Positions 1 through 7,994 of a stretch of 64,000 nt of DNA are shown piece after piece. The notes below the pieces were generated by a model. The model was not told the DNA's origin. It made no database searches and saw only the letters and a list, made by a program, of their open reading frames with translations. Position 1 is the stretch's first letter; every line of letters starts with the position of its first letter. The stretch covers positions 62,001 to 126,000 of the forward strand of contig SVFS01000001.1 of NCBI GenBank assembly GCA_015056725.1, given 5' to 3'. Origin of the DNA: Lachnospiraceae bacterium. Lineage in GTDB: Bacteria > Bacillota > Clostridia > Lachnospirales > Lachnospiraceae. A program made the translations under genes and the position numbers.

Positions 1-1012
1 ACTTTTTACAGATGGATAATGTTTTTTCAATCGCTTTTCCATTATGATTTCCGGCTTTTACAACAAGAATCATCTGGTTTATATTGCTGTTTTCTATGTC
101 AGAACGCTTACACTCTACGTCTTTTAATAATCCATCTACAGAAACTGCTTTTAATGTACATCCTGTTTTTTCAGCCACTGCTTGTATCACTTTTTCAGCA
201 TCCACACCTTCGTCCATCACTAAAAGACTACTGTTCTCCGGACAAAGCTTTTTAAATAATGGCGGCATTTCTTTGCTGTTTACCGTGCCAAGCATTGGCA
301 AGTGGTATCTGCGTTCAAACATAATCGGTACATATACCGAATCATCTAAAACAAAAGAACATAGCATCCATAATAAGACAACAAATACAAATATTACCGT
401 CCCCAGCATACAAGCCCTAAAGGTTCTTACATCAGCCTTAACAAGCTCTGCTTCTGTCGGTTGCTGCAGAATGCGCACTCCTGCAATCTCCTTCTGTTCC
501 TGTCCAAAATCATCCATTGCCAAAAGAAGTGCATCATTAATCTTCATGGTAAGGTCCGGATTATTTGTCGTAACCGTAGTTGTCACAATTCTTGTATCTG
601 ACAACATCGTAGCATACAGACTTTCTCGAAGCATGTCCTTTGTAACGGACCAATTTTTGCCCTCACTATCCACAAACACAACAACTGATGCCGCTTCCGT
701 GTTTTCCTCTGTCTGTAAATAACCAAGTATCTTATCCGTAAAAACATCATCACCGATAAGCTGTGTCCATGTGGTCTGGTTAAAATAAGTATGCTGCTCT
801 CCGTTTTCCAGCAGAGCATAATCCATATAAAAATCCGTAATGGCCTGATATTCCTTTGCCGGTCCGAAGGTTACCTTTCTCAGATAGTATGGTCCGCCAA
901 TAAGAAGTGCACCTAAGACTGCTGCCAGTACGACAATCCATATTTTTTTCACAAAGCGCAATACCAATAACTTCATATCGATTGGTTCACTACCGTAATT
1001 ACATTCCCACAT
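1..1012 (-). CDS. Wzz-like polysaccharide chain-length protein with degenerate BY-kinase-like C-terminus (3' end cut off)
   Basis: The frame opens with ATG at 1012, 11 nt after the stop of the sugar transferase gene, and runs off the window at base 1, giving at least 337 residues. Seen: a short cytoplasmic N-terminus, a first membrane segment around residues 24-43, an extracytoplasmic region of about 170 residues and a second membrane segment around residues 226-246. This is the topology of Wzz/CpsC co-polymerases that set glycan length. After the second segment comes a cytoplasmic part resembling the tyrosine-kinase partner (a HLPMLGTV stretch, then NQMILVVKAG), but no Walker A P-loop is visible where it should be. 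I infer a Wzz protein fused to an inactive BY-kinase-like domain. The true C-terminus is outside the window. Confidence 0.72.
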   Translation of the reverse strand, partial: MWECNYGSEPIDMKLLVLRFVKKIWIVVLAAVLGALLIGGPYYLRKVTFGPAKEYQAITDFYMDYALLENGEQHTYFNQTTWTQLIGDDVFTDKILGYLQTEENTEAASVVVFVDSEGKNWSVTKDMLRESLYATMLSDTRIVTTTVTTNNPDLTMKINDALLLAMDDFGQEQKEIAGVRILQQPTEAELVKADVRTFRACMLGTVIFVFVVLLWMLCSFVLDDSVYVPIMFERRYHLPMLGTVNSKEMPPLFKKLCPENSSLLVMDEGVDAEKVIQAVAEKTGCTLKAVSVDGLLKDVECKRSDIENSNINQMILVVKAGNHNGKAIEKTLSICKK

Positions 1013-1023
1013 AATCTCTGTCC

Positions 1024-2550
1024 TTACTTATTTTGCAAGTCATCTGCTGTTTCCTGTTTTGCAAGCTTTTGAAGCTCCTGTTTTGCAAGTACTTCTGCCT
1101 CATGCTTTGCACGTTCAGCATGTTCACGTTCTACACGTTCTCTTGCCTCTCTGTCCAAACGGTTTTTCTTTTCTATCCATTCCGCATTAGATTGCTTCAT
1201 TGCTGTAATCTGCGAATTTTCAACACCCTCTGTACTATCCGGTGTCAATAAAATCTTTAACGTCAGAAGCATCAGTTTAATATCCATCCAAAGAGAATAA
1301 TTTTCGATATAGTACAAATCCAGTTTCAGCTTATCATACGGCGTTGTATTGTACTTTCCGTATACCTGTGCATACCCTGCAAGTCCGGCTTTTACCTTCG
1401 TTCTAAACTGAAACTCCGGCATAATCTCTTCATACTGCTTAATAATTTCAGGTCTTTCCGGTCTTGGTCCGATAAAGGACATGTCTCCTTTTAAGATATT
1501 AAAAAGCTGTGGAAGCTCGTCCAGTCTGCACTTTCTGATAAACTTTCCGATAGGTGTCACACGACTGTCATTTTTAGAAGAAAGTCTGGCAACCCCATCC
1601 TTTTCCGCATCAACAGACATACTGCGGAATTTCATAATCTTAAATTCTCTGCCGCCCGTTGTACAACGAATCTGTTTATACAACATCGGCCCCCCGTCAT
1701 ACGCTTTTACCATAATGGCGGTAATCAACATAAACGGAGAACTGATTACGATTAATATCAGAGAACAAACAATATCAATAAGACGTTTGAAAAATCTCTG
1801 CTCGATTGTCAGATGGTATTCTCTTGTCAGCAGAATCGGTGTGTCGAATAAGTTGAGCTGATCCGCTCCCTTTAAGATTACATCCGTAATCTTAGGCATG
1901 ATATATACACGAATCGATTTTCCGTAGCAATATTTCAAAATCTTATTACGCACATCACTTGGGATATCCCAAATTACGACTGCATCATATCTTTCCAGGA
2001 TTTCCGCAAAAATTGCATCATATCCCGCACGATAACTCATACATTTGCAAATCTCATACTTATCTCTTCTCGTATTAAACTTTGCAATAATATCATCATA
2101 TGGTCTGTCGCCATGAATCAGAAGCATTTGTCTTGCCGAGAAAATGCATCGATACACAAAGCTTGCCACAAAGCTCCATAAAATAATGATTATCGCATCT
2201 ACAATCGTAATACTGATAAAATACTTCGGATTTGCGAGCCGCATCATCATCAGCGAATTTTGGAAATACGTAATTACATTTACCATTACAGCAGCAAACA
2301 ATTGCGAAAAAATAATTTCCGAATTGCGGTAATAGCCGATTTTCATACCACCATACATGCGTGCAAACGCAAAAACCAGCGCTGCATATATGAGAATAAC
2401 TAATATGTGTCCTTTATTCCAAAACTGAAGTACTACTTCATATGACAAATAGTAATACCACAAATAACGGTATACCATTACCTGTGCAATCAGGCATACT
2501 GCCGATAATGATAACTGTACTATTCGTTTAAATGATTCTTTTTCCTGCAT
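1024..2550 (-). CDS. polyprenyl-phosphate sugar-1-phosphate transferase (WcaJ/CapM type)
   Basis: 508 residues. This family transfers a hexose-1-phosphate from UDP-sugar onto undecaprenyl phosphate, the first membrane step of exopolysaccharide synthesis. The N-terminal half has four to five hydrophobic segments and a nucleotide-binding-like domain; the C-terminal half is the bacterial sugar transferase domain. It begins KRLIDIV, followed by a membrane helix, MKFRSM, the catalytic region RLDELPQLFNILKGDMS and FIGPRPERPE, then KAGLAGYAQVYGKYN. The last 45 residues or so are an unusual Arg/Glu/Ala/Lys-rich tail that should form a coiled coil and lies outside the enzyme domain. The start has a GAGGAA ribosome site. 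It lies just before the Wzz-like gene in transcription order, as expected for one EPS operon. Sugar specificity cannot be read from sequence. Confidence 0.9.
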   Translation of the reverse strand: MQEKESFKRIVQLSLSAVCLIAQVMVYRYLWYYYLSYEVVLQFWNKGHILVILIYAALVFAFARMYGGMKIGYYRNSEIIFSQLFAAVMVNVITYFQNSLMMMRLANPKYFISITIVDAIIIILWSFVASFVYRCIFSARQMLLIHGDRPYDDIIAKFNTRRDKYEICKCMSYRAGYDAIFAEILERYDAVVIWDIPSDVRNKILKYCYGKSIRVYIMPKITDVILKGADQLNLFDTPILLTREYHLTIEQRFFKRLIDIVCSLILIVISSPFMLITAIMVKAYDGGPMLYKQIRCTTGGREFKIMKFRSMSVDAEKDGVARLSSKNDSRVTPIGKFIRKCRLDELPQLFNILKGDMSFIGPRPERPEIIKQYEEIMPEFQFRTKVKAGLAGYAQVYGKYNTTPYDKLKLDLYYIENYSLWMDIKLMLLTLKILLTPDSTEGVENSQITAMKQSNAEWIEKKNRLDREARERVEREHAERAKHEAEVLAKQELQKLAKQETADDLQNK

Positions 2551-2647
2551 AATATTCCTCGTATCTCTCTGTAAACTGATTAATAACTCTACTTTTACAG
2601 ATTATTCTTTTCTCTAAAAAGTTCGTGCGTATGCTACGCCCTTCGTT

Positions 2648-3709
2648 TTACTCATTCCCAAACACGTTATCATAATCAAACGATGTATAGAAGTCATGGA
2701 TTTTCGCATAATACTGTTCGTAATTATCCTTTGTTATCCTATGTTCATCGGCTTTCATCCATCTCAAGATTTGAGAATTGATATGCTCTCCATAATGTAC
2801 ATCATCAGAATAATTGTCCAAATCACATATCAGCTCTATCTCATCCCAAAATGAAAACAATCGAATATTTTCGCATTGTAGTATCAGTTCTACGGCTTCC
2901 TTTTCTGCCTGCAAATAAAACTCGGTTTCTCCTGCTTGATTTTTGATATCCCACCAACAAATACTATACGGTGGAATAAAATAGTAAAATGTCGTATCCG
3001 GATTTTCCTCAGCAAGCGTTACTACATTTTGAATAATATTCTCTTGTAGCATTTCAGAATATAATTCCGAAAATTCTCGTTTGCCATCTGACTTTTCGCC
3101 GCGCACATAATTATCCCAGACTTTTTTCCCATCTGCTGGACGTTCTCGATACCAGCTTGCATAATCATCAAAGCTTGTACTTTCTTCCGCAGTGCAATGA
3201 TATGCAATTCCTTCTAATGTATATTTATAAAATATTTCCTTGTTAAAAACGTATTCTCCATCATTAAAGATATTTTTATCATACAAGTATTCCGGACAGC
3301 CTTCATAATTTACCTGGTCCTTACCATTTACAAGCATTGTTGCATCCAATGCTCTAACGATACATTTTATATCCGGATTCGCCTCTAAGGCTCTTCGTAA
3401 ATGCGAATCAACTTCCTTTAAGGTTCCACCTGCAAAAGTTGTCTTCACCGATTTCACATCAAACAACTCATCCATCTCTGTTGCCTTGAAATTTTGAGTC
3501 ATAGAAGACCCTGTAATAATTGCATCATATTCAAAATGCTTTACAATTCCATCATTCTGATATCTCTCTTCTTTCAACTCATATTTCTGCCATTCAAATG
3601 GTTTATGGTAGTGAAAGAAAGGATCCAAAACAATTGTTGGCAATGCAAAAATGAACAAGCCACTCAAAAGAATAGTAAAAACGATAATATTATATTTTTT
3701 GCTATTCAT
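2648..3709 (-). CDS. SGNH-fold membrane-anchored protein, probable partner of the MBOAT acyltransferase
   Basis: 353 residues with one N-terminal membrane anchor (about residues 8-28); the rest is probably extracytoplasmic. GSSMTQNF near residue 67 matches the SGNH-hydrolase block I with its nucleophilic Ser. DDVHYG near residue 304 supplies the Asp-x-x-His pair near the C-terminus. Such proteins (AlgJ/AlgX/DltD-like in arrangement) act with MBOAT proteins to put acyl, usually acetyl, groups on exported polysaccharides. The MBOAT gene lies 30 nt upstream in the same orientation. The start is ATG with an AAGGTGA ribosome site. Substrate and acyl group are inferred from context only. Confidence 0.7.
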   Translation of the reverse strand: MNSKKYNIIVFTILLSGLFIFALPTIVLDPFFHYHKPFEWQKYELKEERYQNDGIVKHFEYDAIITGSSMTQNFKATEMDELFDVKSVKTTFAGGTLKEVDSHLRRALEANPDIKCIVRALDATMLVNGKDQVNYEGCPEYLYDKNIFNDGEYVFNKEIFYKYTLEGIAYHCTAEESTSFDDYASWYRERPADGKKVWDNYVRGEKSDGKREFSELYSEMLQENIIQNVVTLAEENPDTTFYYFIPPYSICWWDIKNQAGETEFYLQAEKEAVELILQCENIRLFSFWDEIELICDLDNYSDDVHYGEHINSQILRWMKADEHRITKDNYEQYYAKIHDFYTSFDYDNVFGNE

Positions 3710-3739
3710 ATTTTCACCTTATCTTATGTGTAATTTACA

Positions 3740-5188
3740 TTAAAAATTGAAATACAAAAATGTGGATACCCCTGCAAAAGAAATAATGGACCAAATCAAT
3801 AGTACCGGCGTTATGACTGCTTTTCTTAGCGTCGGCACAAATGCCTTTTCATGTGGATTCGCTGTACCTACGCACAATATCAAGCATCCCATTAACAACA
3901 GTACCATACACCATTGCGGAAAACTGGGGAACATCTCTGATAAACCGGTCGCTTCCTCCAACCATAGTACTTCTTTCAACATATAACACCTTGCCAACTC
4001 TACATTGACTTTCAATGATTCAAATTTCAAAACTCTTTTTAGCAGATTCGCTGCCTGGTGCACGTTATCTGCTCTAAACAAAAGCCATGTGAAATTCACA
4101 AACATAAATGTTCCCAACCATCGTAATCCAAACCATAATCTATTCCAATACTTTTCGATCATCCGGTTCATGACATTTCCAATTCCGTGTAAAAGCCCCC
4201 ACAGAATAAACGTCCAATTCGCCCCATGCCAAATACCACTAATCAAAAACACCACTAATATATTTCCATATGTCCTATAAACACTTTTTCTGCTTCCACC
4301 CAACGGAAAATATACATACTTTCGCAAAAAACGAGTTAACGTAATATGCCAACGTTTCCAGAAATCAATAATAGACGTTGCTTTGTACGGCGACCAAAAA
4401 TTAATTGGTAAATCAATCCGGAACATTTTTCCTATACCAATAGCCATATCGCTATATCCACTAAAATCAAAGTAAATCTGGAAAGTATAAGAAAGCATTA
4501 CTATCAATATCTCTGCCGATGTTAAATAATCTAATTGGTTCCATGCATATCCAACAGCATTTCCCAATGTATCCGCAATTAATACCTTTTTAAACAAGCC
4601 TATCGAAAATACATATACCCCTGCCGCAAAGCTCTCATGGTCAAATACCTTTTTAGTAATATCTTTAAATTGCGAAATAATTTCCTCATGTAAAACAATC
4701 GGCCCCGCTACAAGCTGCGGAAAAAAAGAAACAAATGTTGCATATTCTAAAAATGTATAATTCTCAGTTTCTCCTCTATACGAATCCACCAGATAGGATA
4801 TTTGTTGAAATGTATAAAAGCTGATTCCAAGCGGTAATATCAAATTAAGATAATTAAATTGTGTTCCCGTCCATTGATTTAGGTTTTTGGCAAAAAAATC
4901 ATAATACTTGAAAGTAAAAATACTTACTATATTTAAGCCGATACCAACTGCTAAGCACATCTTTTTCCACTTGCATATACGCATTATTCTAGATATACAC
5001 CAGTTTAATAAAATACTAATCAATAATACGAATACATACTTGACATTATTGTAGGCATAAAAGAACACCGAAGCGATTAGCAAAATAAAGAGTGAAAATT
5101 TATACAATTGATATCTGTTCAACAAATAATATAGTATTAGCACCACTGGTAAAAACAGCAAAACAAATATATATGAATTAAATAACAT
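3740..5188 (-). CDS. MBOAT family O-acyltransferase (AlgI-like)
   Basis: 482 residues and about 11 hydrophobic segments. The MBOAT signature is clear: WKRWHITLTRFLRKYVYFPL around residue 275, then GGSRK, and IWHGANWTFILWG with the conserved membrane histidine near residue 315. Proteins of this family move acyl groups across the membrane for O-acylation of polysaccharides such as alginate, peptidoglycan or EPS. It lies between a GT2 gene (9 nt upstream) and an SGNH-fold gene (30 nt downstream). This is a typical O-acetylation pair within a polysaccharide operon. Confidence 0.92.
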   Translation of the reverse strand: MLFNSYIFVLLFLPVVLILYYLLNRYQLYKFSLFILLIASVFFYAYNNVKYVFVLLISILLNWCISRIMRICKWKKMCLAVGIGLNIVSIFTFKYYDFFAKNLNQWTGTQFNYLNLILPLGISFYTFQQISYLVDSYRGETENYTFLEYATFVSFFPQLVAGPIVLHEEIISQFKDITKKVFDHESFAAGVYVFSIGLFKKVLIADTLGNAVGYAWNQLDYLTSAEILIVMLSYTFQIYFDFSGYSDMAIGIGKMFRIDLPINFWSPYKATSIIDFWKRWHITLTRFLRKYVYFPLGGSRKSVYRTYGNILVVFLISGIWHGANWTFILWGLLHGIGNVMNRMIEKYWNRLWFGLRWLGTFMFVNFTWLLFRADNVHQAANLLKRVLKFESLKVNVELARCYMLKEVLWLEEATGLSEMFPSFPQWCMVLLLMGCLILCVGTANPHEKAFVPTLRKAVITPVLLIWSIISFAGVSTFLYFNF

Positions 5189-5197
5189 TTCTCCACC

Positions 5198-5956
5198 TTA
5201 CACCCTTCGTTGTACTGCCCGAAATGCCCATAACACAAAATAATAGCAACTTTCCGGCACAGATAGTTTTGCTGCTTTTCTGTACAAATTCCAGATACGG
5301 CGAAGCGCCTCTATTTTATTAGAGGAAAGCGATTTCCCGGCACGTCTGTAAAGTACAAGGTTTTCATCCAGTCCATAAGCAAGCTCACCGGTCTTTAATA
5401 TCTGCCACCAGGTTGCCGTATCTTCGCTCTTAATATAAGGCATAACCATTAATGTCTTATCTATCTTCTCGGTATCCAGCATAACTGTGGATGTAAAAAT
5501 TGTCGTATTACCAAGTGCCTGCTTTAAATTAAGTGTTTCCGGAACTTTTACCACTTTTCCCGTTCCCTTACAATTTTCATCAGCAAATTCATATCCTGTA
5601 AACACAAATCCTGCCTGCTTGTCTAACAGGAACTGCACTTCTTTTTCCAATTTCTCAGGCATCCAATAATCATCTGCATCTAAATACGTGATAAAACGTC
5701 CATTCGCAAGCTCAAGCCCTTTATTCCGTGCTCCTGCCGCACCGCCATCTCCATCCTGCCTTACAATATGGATACGCGTATCCGCCAGACTTTCTACGAC
5801 ATCTGTCATCACCTGCAGCGTATTGTCTGTGGAACTATCCTCGACAAGCCAAAGTTCCCAATTCATATACGTCTGCTTCCTGACACAGTCAATTGTCTGC
5901 TCTATGAATTTTTCTGCATTGTACACCGGTACAATAATACTGACTAATTCGTTCAC
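5198..5956 (-). CDS. family 2 glycosyltransferase
   Basis: 252 residues, a GT-A fold glycosyltransferase. The N-terminus reads VSIIVPVYNAEKFIEQTI. The nucleotide-binding Asp lies in VEDSSTDNT, and DADDYW (around residue 95) is the DxD metal site. There are no membrane helices, so it is probably a cytoplasmic enzyme adding a sugar to the lipid-linked repeat unit. The start is GTG at 5956 with an AAGGATGG ribosome site 7 nt upstream. It is the first gene of the MBOAT/SGNH/sugar-transferase/Wzz run. Donor and acceptor are unknown. Confidence 0.9.
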   Translation of the reverse strand: MNELVSIIVPVYNAEKFIEQTIDCVRKQTYMNWELWLVEDSSTDNTLQVMTDVVESLADTRIHIVRQDGDGGAAGARNKGLELANGRFITYLDADDYWMPEKLEKEVQFLLDKQAGFVFTGYEFADENCKGTGKVVKVPETLNLKQALGNTTIFTSTVMLDTEKIDKTLMVMPYIKSEDTATWWQILKTGELAYGLDENLVLYRRAGKSLSSNKIEALRRIWNLYRKAAKLSVPESCYYFVLWAFRAVQRRV

Positions 5957-6070
5957 AATTATCCATCCTTTTCAAAATGTGCACAAAAATACAACTTATA
6001 TAATACCATAAAATATGCCTTCCGTCATCTCTTGTACTCATTTTTATACTATATATTCACTTGCTTTTTA

Positions 6071-6102
6071 GAAAAGATAAAGAGACGTACTTCTACGTCT
6101 CT
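6071..6102 (-). terminator. intrinsic terminator of the acyltransferase gene
   Basis: A perfect 9-bp stem, AGAGACGTA with TACGTCTCT, and a 4-nt loop, followed on the minus strand by a T-rich run. It lies 26 nt beyond the stop of the acyltransferase-3 gene and separates it from the GT2 operon. Confidence 0.75.
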
Positions 6103-6127
6103 TGTTGTCCAACATTATTGCAAAAAA

Positions 6128-7204
6128 TCATTTCGTTCTATATATAATTAGAATTTTTTTATATATGTTTTCGAGAATGTACTCCAACAGTATTGACCCT
6201 CCAATCATTCCTCCAAAAAAAACAATTCGTCTAATCCAAACATTTTCTATAATAATCCCTGTAGTTATGGATATATTGGGGAATATCACATCAATAAACA
6301 GCCTGTGATACAAAAAAATATACAATGAATGCTTTCCCAAAAAAGCCATCACATCCATCGCTCGTTCCAAAATTCTGTTTGGATAATGAAAAATTAACAT
6401 TTGAACAAAATAAATCGTTGCTGCCACTAATAGCGCATATACTCCGGAACTTATGCTTGGCGGATTAAACCCACCACCATACGGAAGTTTTGAGTCTATT
6501 TGAAATTCATTATTCGCTATAAATATCCACCACCCAATAGTAAGGACACATATCAATACCGAAAAGACTCCCGCTGAAATTGCATTAATATTAATTTTGT
6601 AATAATATTTGCCGAACCACATTCCAATATATAAAAGTATCAAATATGTCCCTCCGAAAAGTTTGCCACCTCCACCATACACTCCTAAAATATTCGAACA
6701 GTTGGTCGTCCAACACGCTACCCATAGTACTACTATTAACCCCAAGATTTCATATACCAATCCCAACCTTTTCCCTCTTGTGTTTTCTAATATATAGAAT
6801 ATTACCGGAGAAACTAAGAGCATTTGGATATATAACAGAACATAATAAAATGGTGCACTCATATTGAATCTTACAATATGATTAAGTAGTACTTCAAAAT
6901 CAAACATTTTATAAATTGCAACACCATAAATAATAGTAGCCACAATATATGGTCTTAATATTCTCAAACAACTCTTCTGCATTTTTTTCAACACTGCATC
7001 GCTATCCTTAGCATATGACCACATAGTGGTAATCCCCATAATAACTATAAAGAGACCGACACTATAGTAAGAAAAATAATCCACATAATGATTTGTATAC
7101 AATATGTCATTGGTATGATTAATCAGCACTGCTATAATAGCCATGAATTTTGCTGCATCTATCCATTTGATTCTTTCACTTGTCTGTATCATATTGTTCT
7201 CCAT
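6128..7204 (-). CDS. acyltransferase family 3 membrane protein
   Basis: 358 residues with about ten membrane segments. The N-terminus has the family pattern RIKWIDAAKFMAIIAVLINH, with the Arg and the His in the first helix that are characteristic of acyltransferase-3 (OafA/WecH-like) proteins. These O-acylate sugars of surface glycans using cytoplasmic acyl-CoA. A second in-frame ATG at 7192 has a better placed GGAG site, so the true start may be 4 codons later. The gene is monocistronic and divergent from the Spo0A-domain gene. The substrate is unknown. Confidence 0.85.
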   Translation of the reverse strand: MENNMIQTSERIKWIDAAKFMAIIAVLINHTNDILYTNHYVDYFSYYSVGLFIVIMGITTMWSYAKDSDAVLKKMQKSCLRILRPYIVATIIYGVAIYKMFDFEVLLNHIVRFNMSAPFYYVLLYIQMLLVSPVIFYILENTRGKRLGLVYEILGLIVVLWVACWTTNCSNILGVYGGGGKLFGGTYLILLYIGMWFGKYYYKININAISAGVFSVLICVLTIGWWIFIANNEFQIDSKLPYGGGFNPPSISSGVYALLVAATIYFVQMLIFHYPNRILERAMDVMAFLGKHSLYIFLYHRLFIDVIFPNISITTGIIIENVWIRRIVFFGGMIGGSILLEYILENIYKKILIIYRTK

Positions 7205-7338
7205 TGAAAATCATCCCCCACCGAATCACAAGCTTGTTGATTCATAGCTTTTCGCCTTTGCCTCAACAATATTTTACGAAGAAATGTATACTATTTCAAG
7301 AAAAACAATCATATTGCCCAAAGATCACTATAAAAACT

Positions 7339-7397
7339 TTGTCGATATTGCGCGATGGAAAACTCTTTTCAAAACACGACAAATAATATATTATAAT
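7339..7397 (+). promoter_or_regulatory. candidate promoter and Spo0A-box-like sites of the orphan Spo0A-domain gene
   Basis: A perfect -10 hexamer TATAAT lies at 7392-7397, about 110 nt before the start at 7507; no good -35 is seen. TTGTCGAT at 7339-7346 matches the known 0A box TTGTCGAA at 7 of 8 bases. Weaker 6-of-8 matches lie at 7375-7382 (reverse) and 7403-7410. Such matches can arise by chance in AT-rich DNA, so autoregulation or Spo0A control is only a suggestion. Confidence 0.4.
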
Positions 7398-7506
7398 GCT
7401 TGTAGGTCGAAACAATTCACGGTTATCTTACAAAATGAGATTTCCAAGTTTCGCCAGCGAATATCAAAACTTCATAAAAAACACATCAGAGAGGGGAATT
7501 TTAACG

Positions 7507-7884
7507 ATGGACATTCAGAAAATGAACGACGTAGATTTAGAAAAATACGTCACAAAGATCATGCTGGACATGGGTGTACCAGCACACTTGAAAGGATATC
7601 ACTATTTACGTTCAGCGATTATTCTTTCAGGAAAAGACATGGAAGTAGTCAGCAGTGTCACAAAGTTGTTATATCCAACAGTTGCCAAAAGCTACAAAAC
7701 TACTTCTCAGAAGGTAGAACGTGCTATCCGCAACGCAATTGAAGTATCTTGGTCACGAGGCAATATTGATACCTTTGAAGAATTGTTTGGTTATTCTGTA
7801 GCCTGTGGAAAAGGCCGACCGACAAATAGTGAATATATCGCACGCATCGCTGACAAAGTCAGACTGGATATAAAAGAGATGTAG
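7507..7884 (+). CDS. stand-alone Spo0A C-terminal DNA-binding domain protein
   Basis: 125 residues from the ATG at 7507, chosen because GAGAGGGG precedes it; the upstream extension to 7396 has no ribosome site and no family likeness. Nearly the whole protein matches the effector domain of Spo0A, the sporulation master regulator: GVPAHLKGYHYLRSAI, then LYPTVAKSYKTT (recognition region), VERAIRNAIEVSWSRGNID, LFGYSVACGKGRPTNSEYIA and a C-terminal ADKVRL. The phosphoacceptor receiver domain that normally precedes it is absent. It should bind 0A-box DNA without phosphorylation control, or compete with Spo0A. It lies inside the polysaccharide region, convergent with a CotH gene. Its 3' end is copied at 10871-10933. 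Confidence 0.9.
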   Translation: MDIQKMNDVDLEKYVTKIMLDMGVPAHLKGYHYLRSAIILSGKDMEVVSSVTKLLYPTVAKSYKTTSQKVERAIRNAIEVSWSRGNIDTFEELFGYSVACGKGRPTNSEYIARIADKVRLDIKEM

Positions 7885-7950
7885 CATGCCTAGCCGGCAT
7901 TACATATAAGGCATACTACAGTTAATTGTAAAAAAGGGGCAAAAGGGGAA

Positions 7951-7993
7951 GAACACCGTGAAATCTAAACATTTGATTTCACGATGTTCTTTT
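7951..7993. terminator. bidirectional terminator between the Spo0A-domain gene and CotH-1
   Basis: GAACACCGTGAAATC pairs with GATTTCACGATGTTC across a 9-nt loop, with one mismatch that becomes a G-U pair in minus-strand RNA. A T run follows on both strands. It serves two convergent genes. Confidence 0.75.
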
Positions 7994-7994
7994 G

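Noticed and set aside
84..722. Plus-strand open frame of 212 codons at the left edge
   Set aside because: Antisense to the Wzz-like gene, which runs open to the window edge with membrane helices in the right places.
7396..7506. A longer N-terminus for the Spo0A-domain protein
   Set aside because: The 37 extra codons overlap the -10 region, have no ribosome site and show no receiver-domain likeness; ATG 7507 has a good site.
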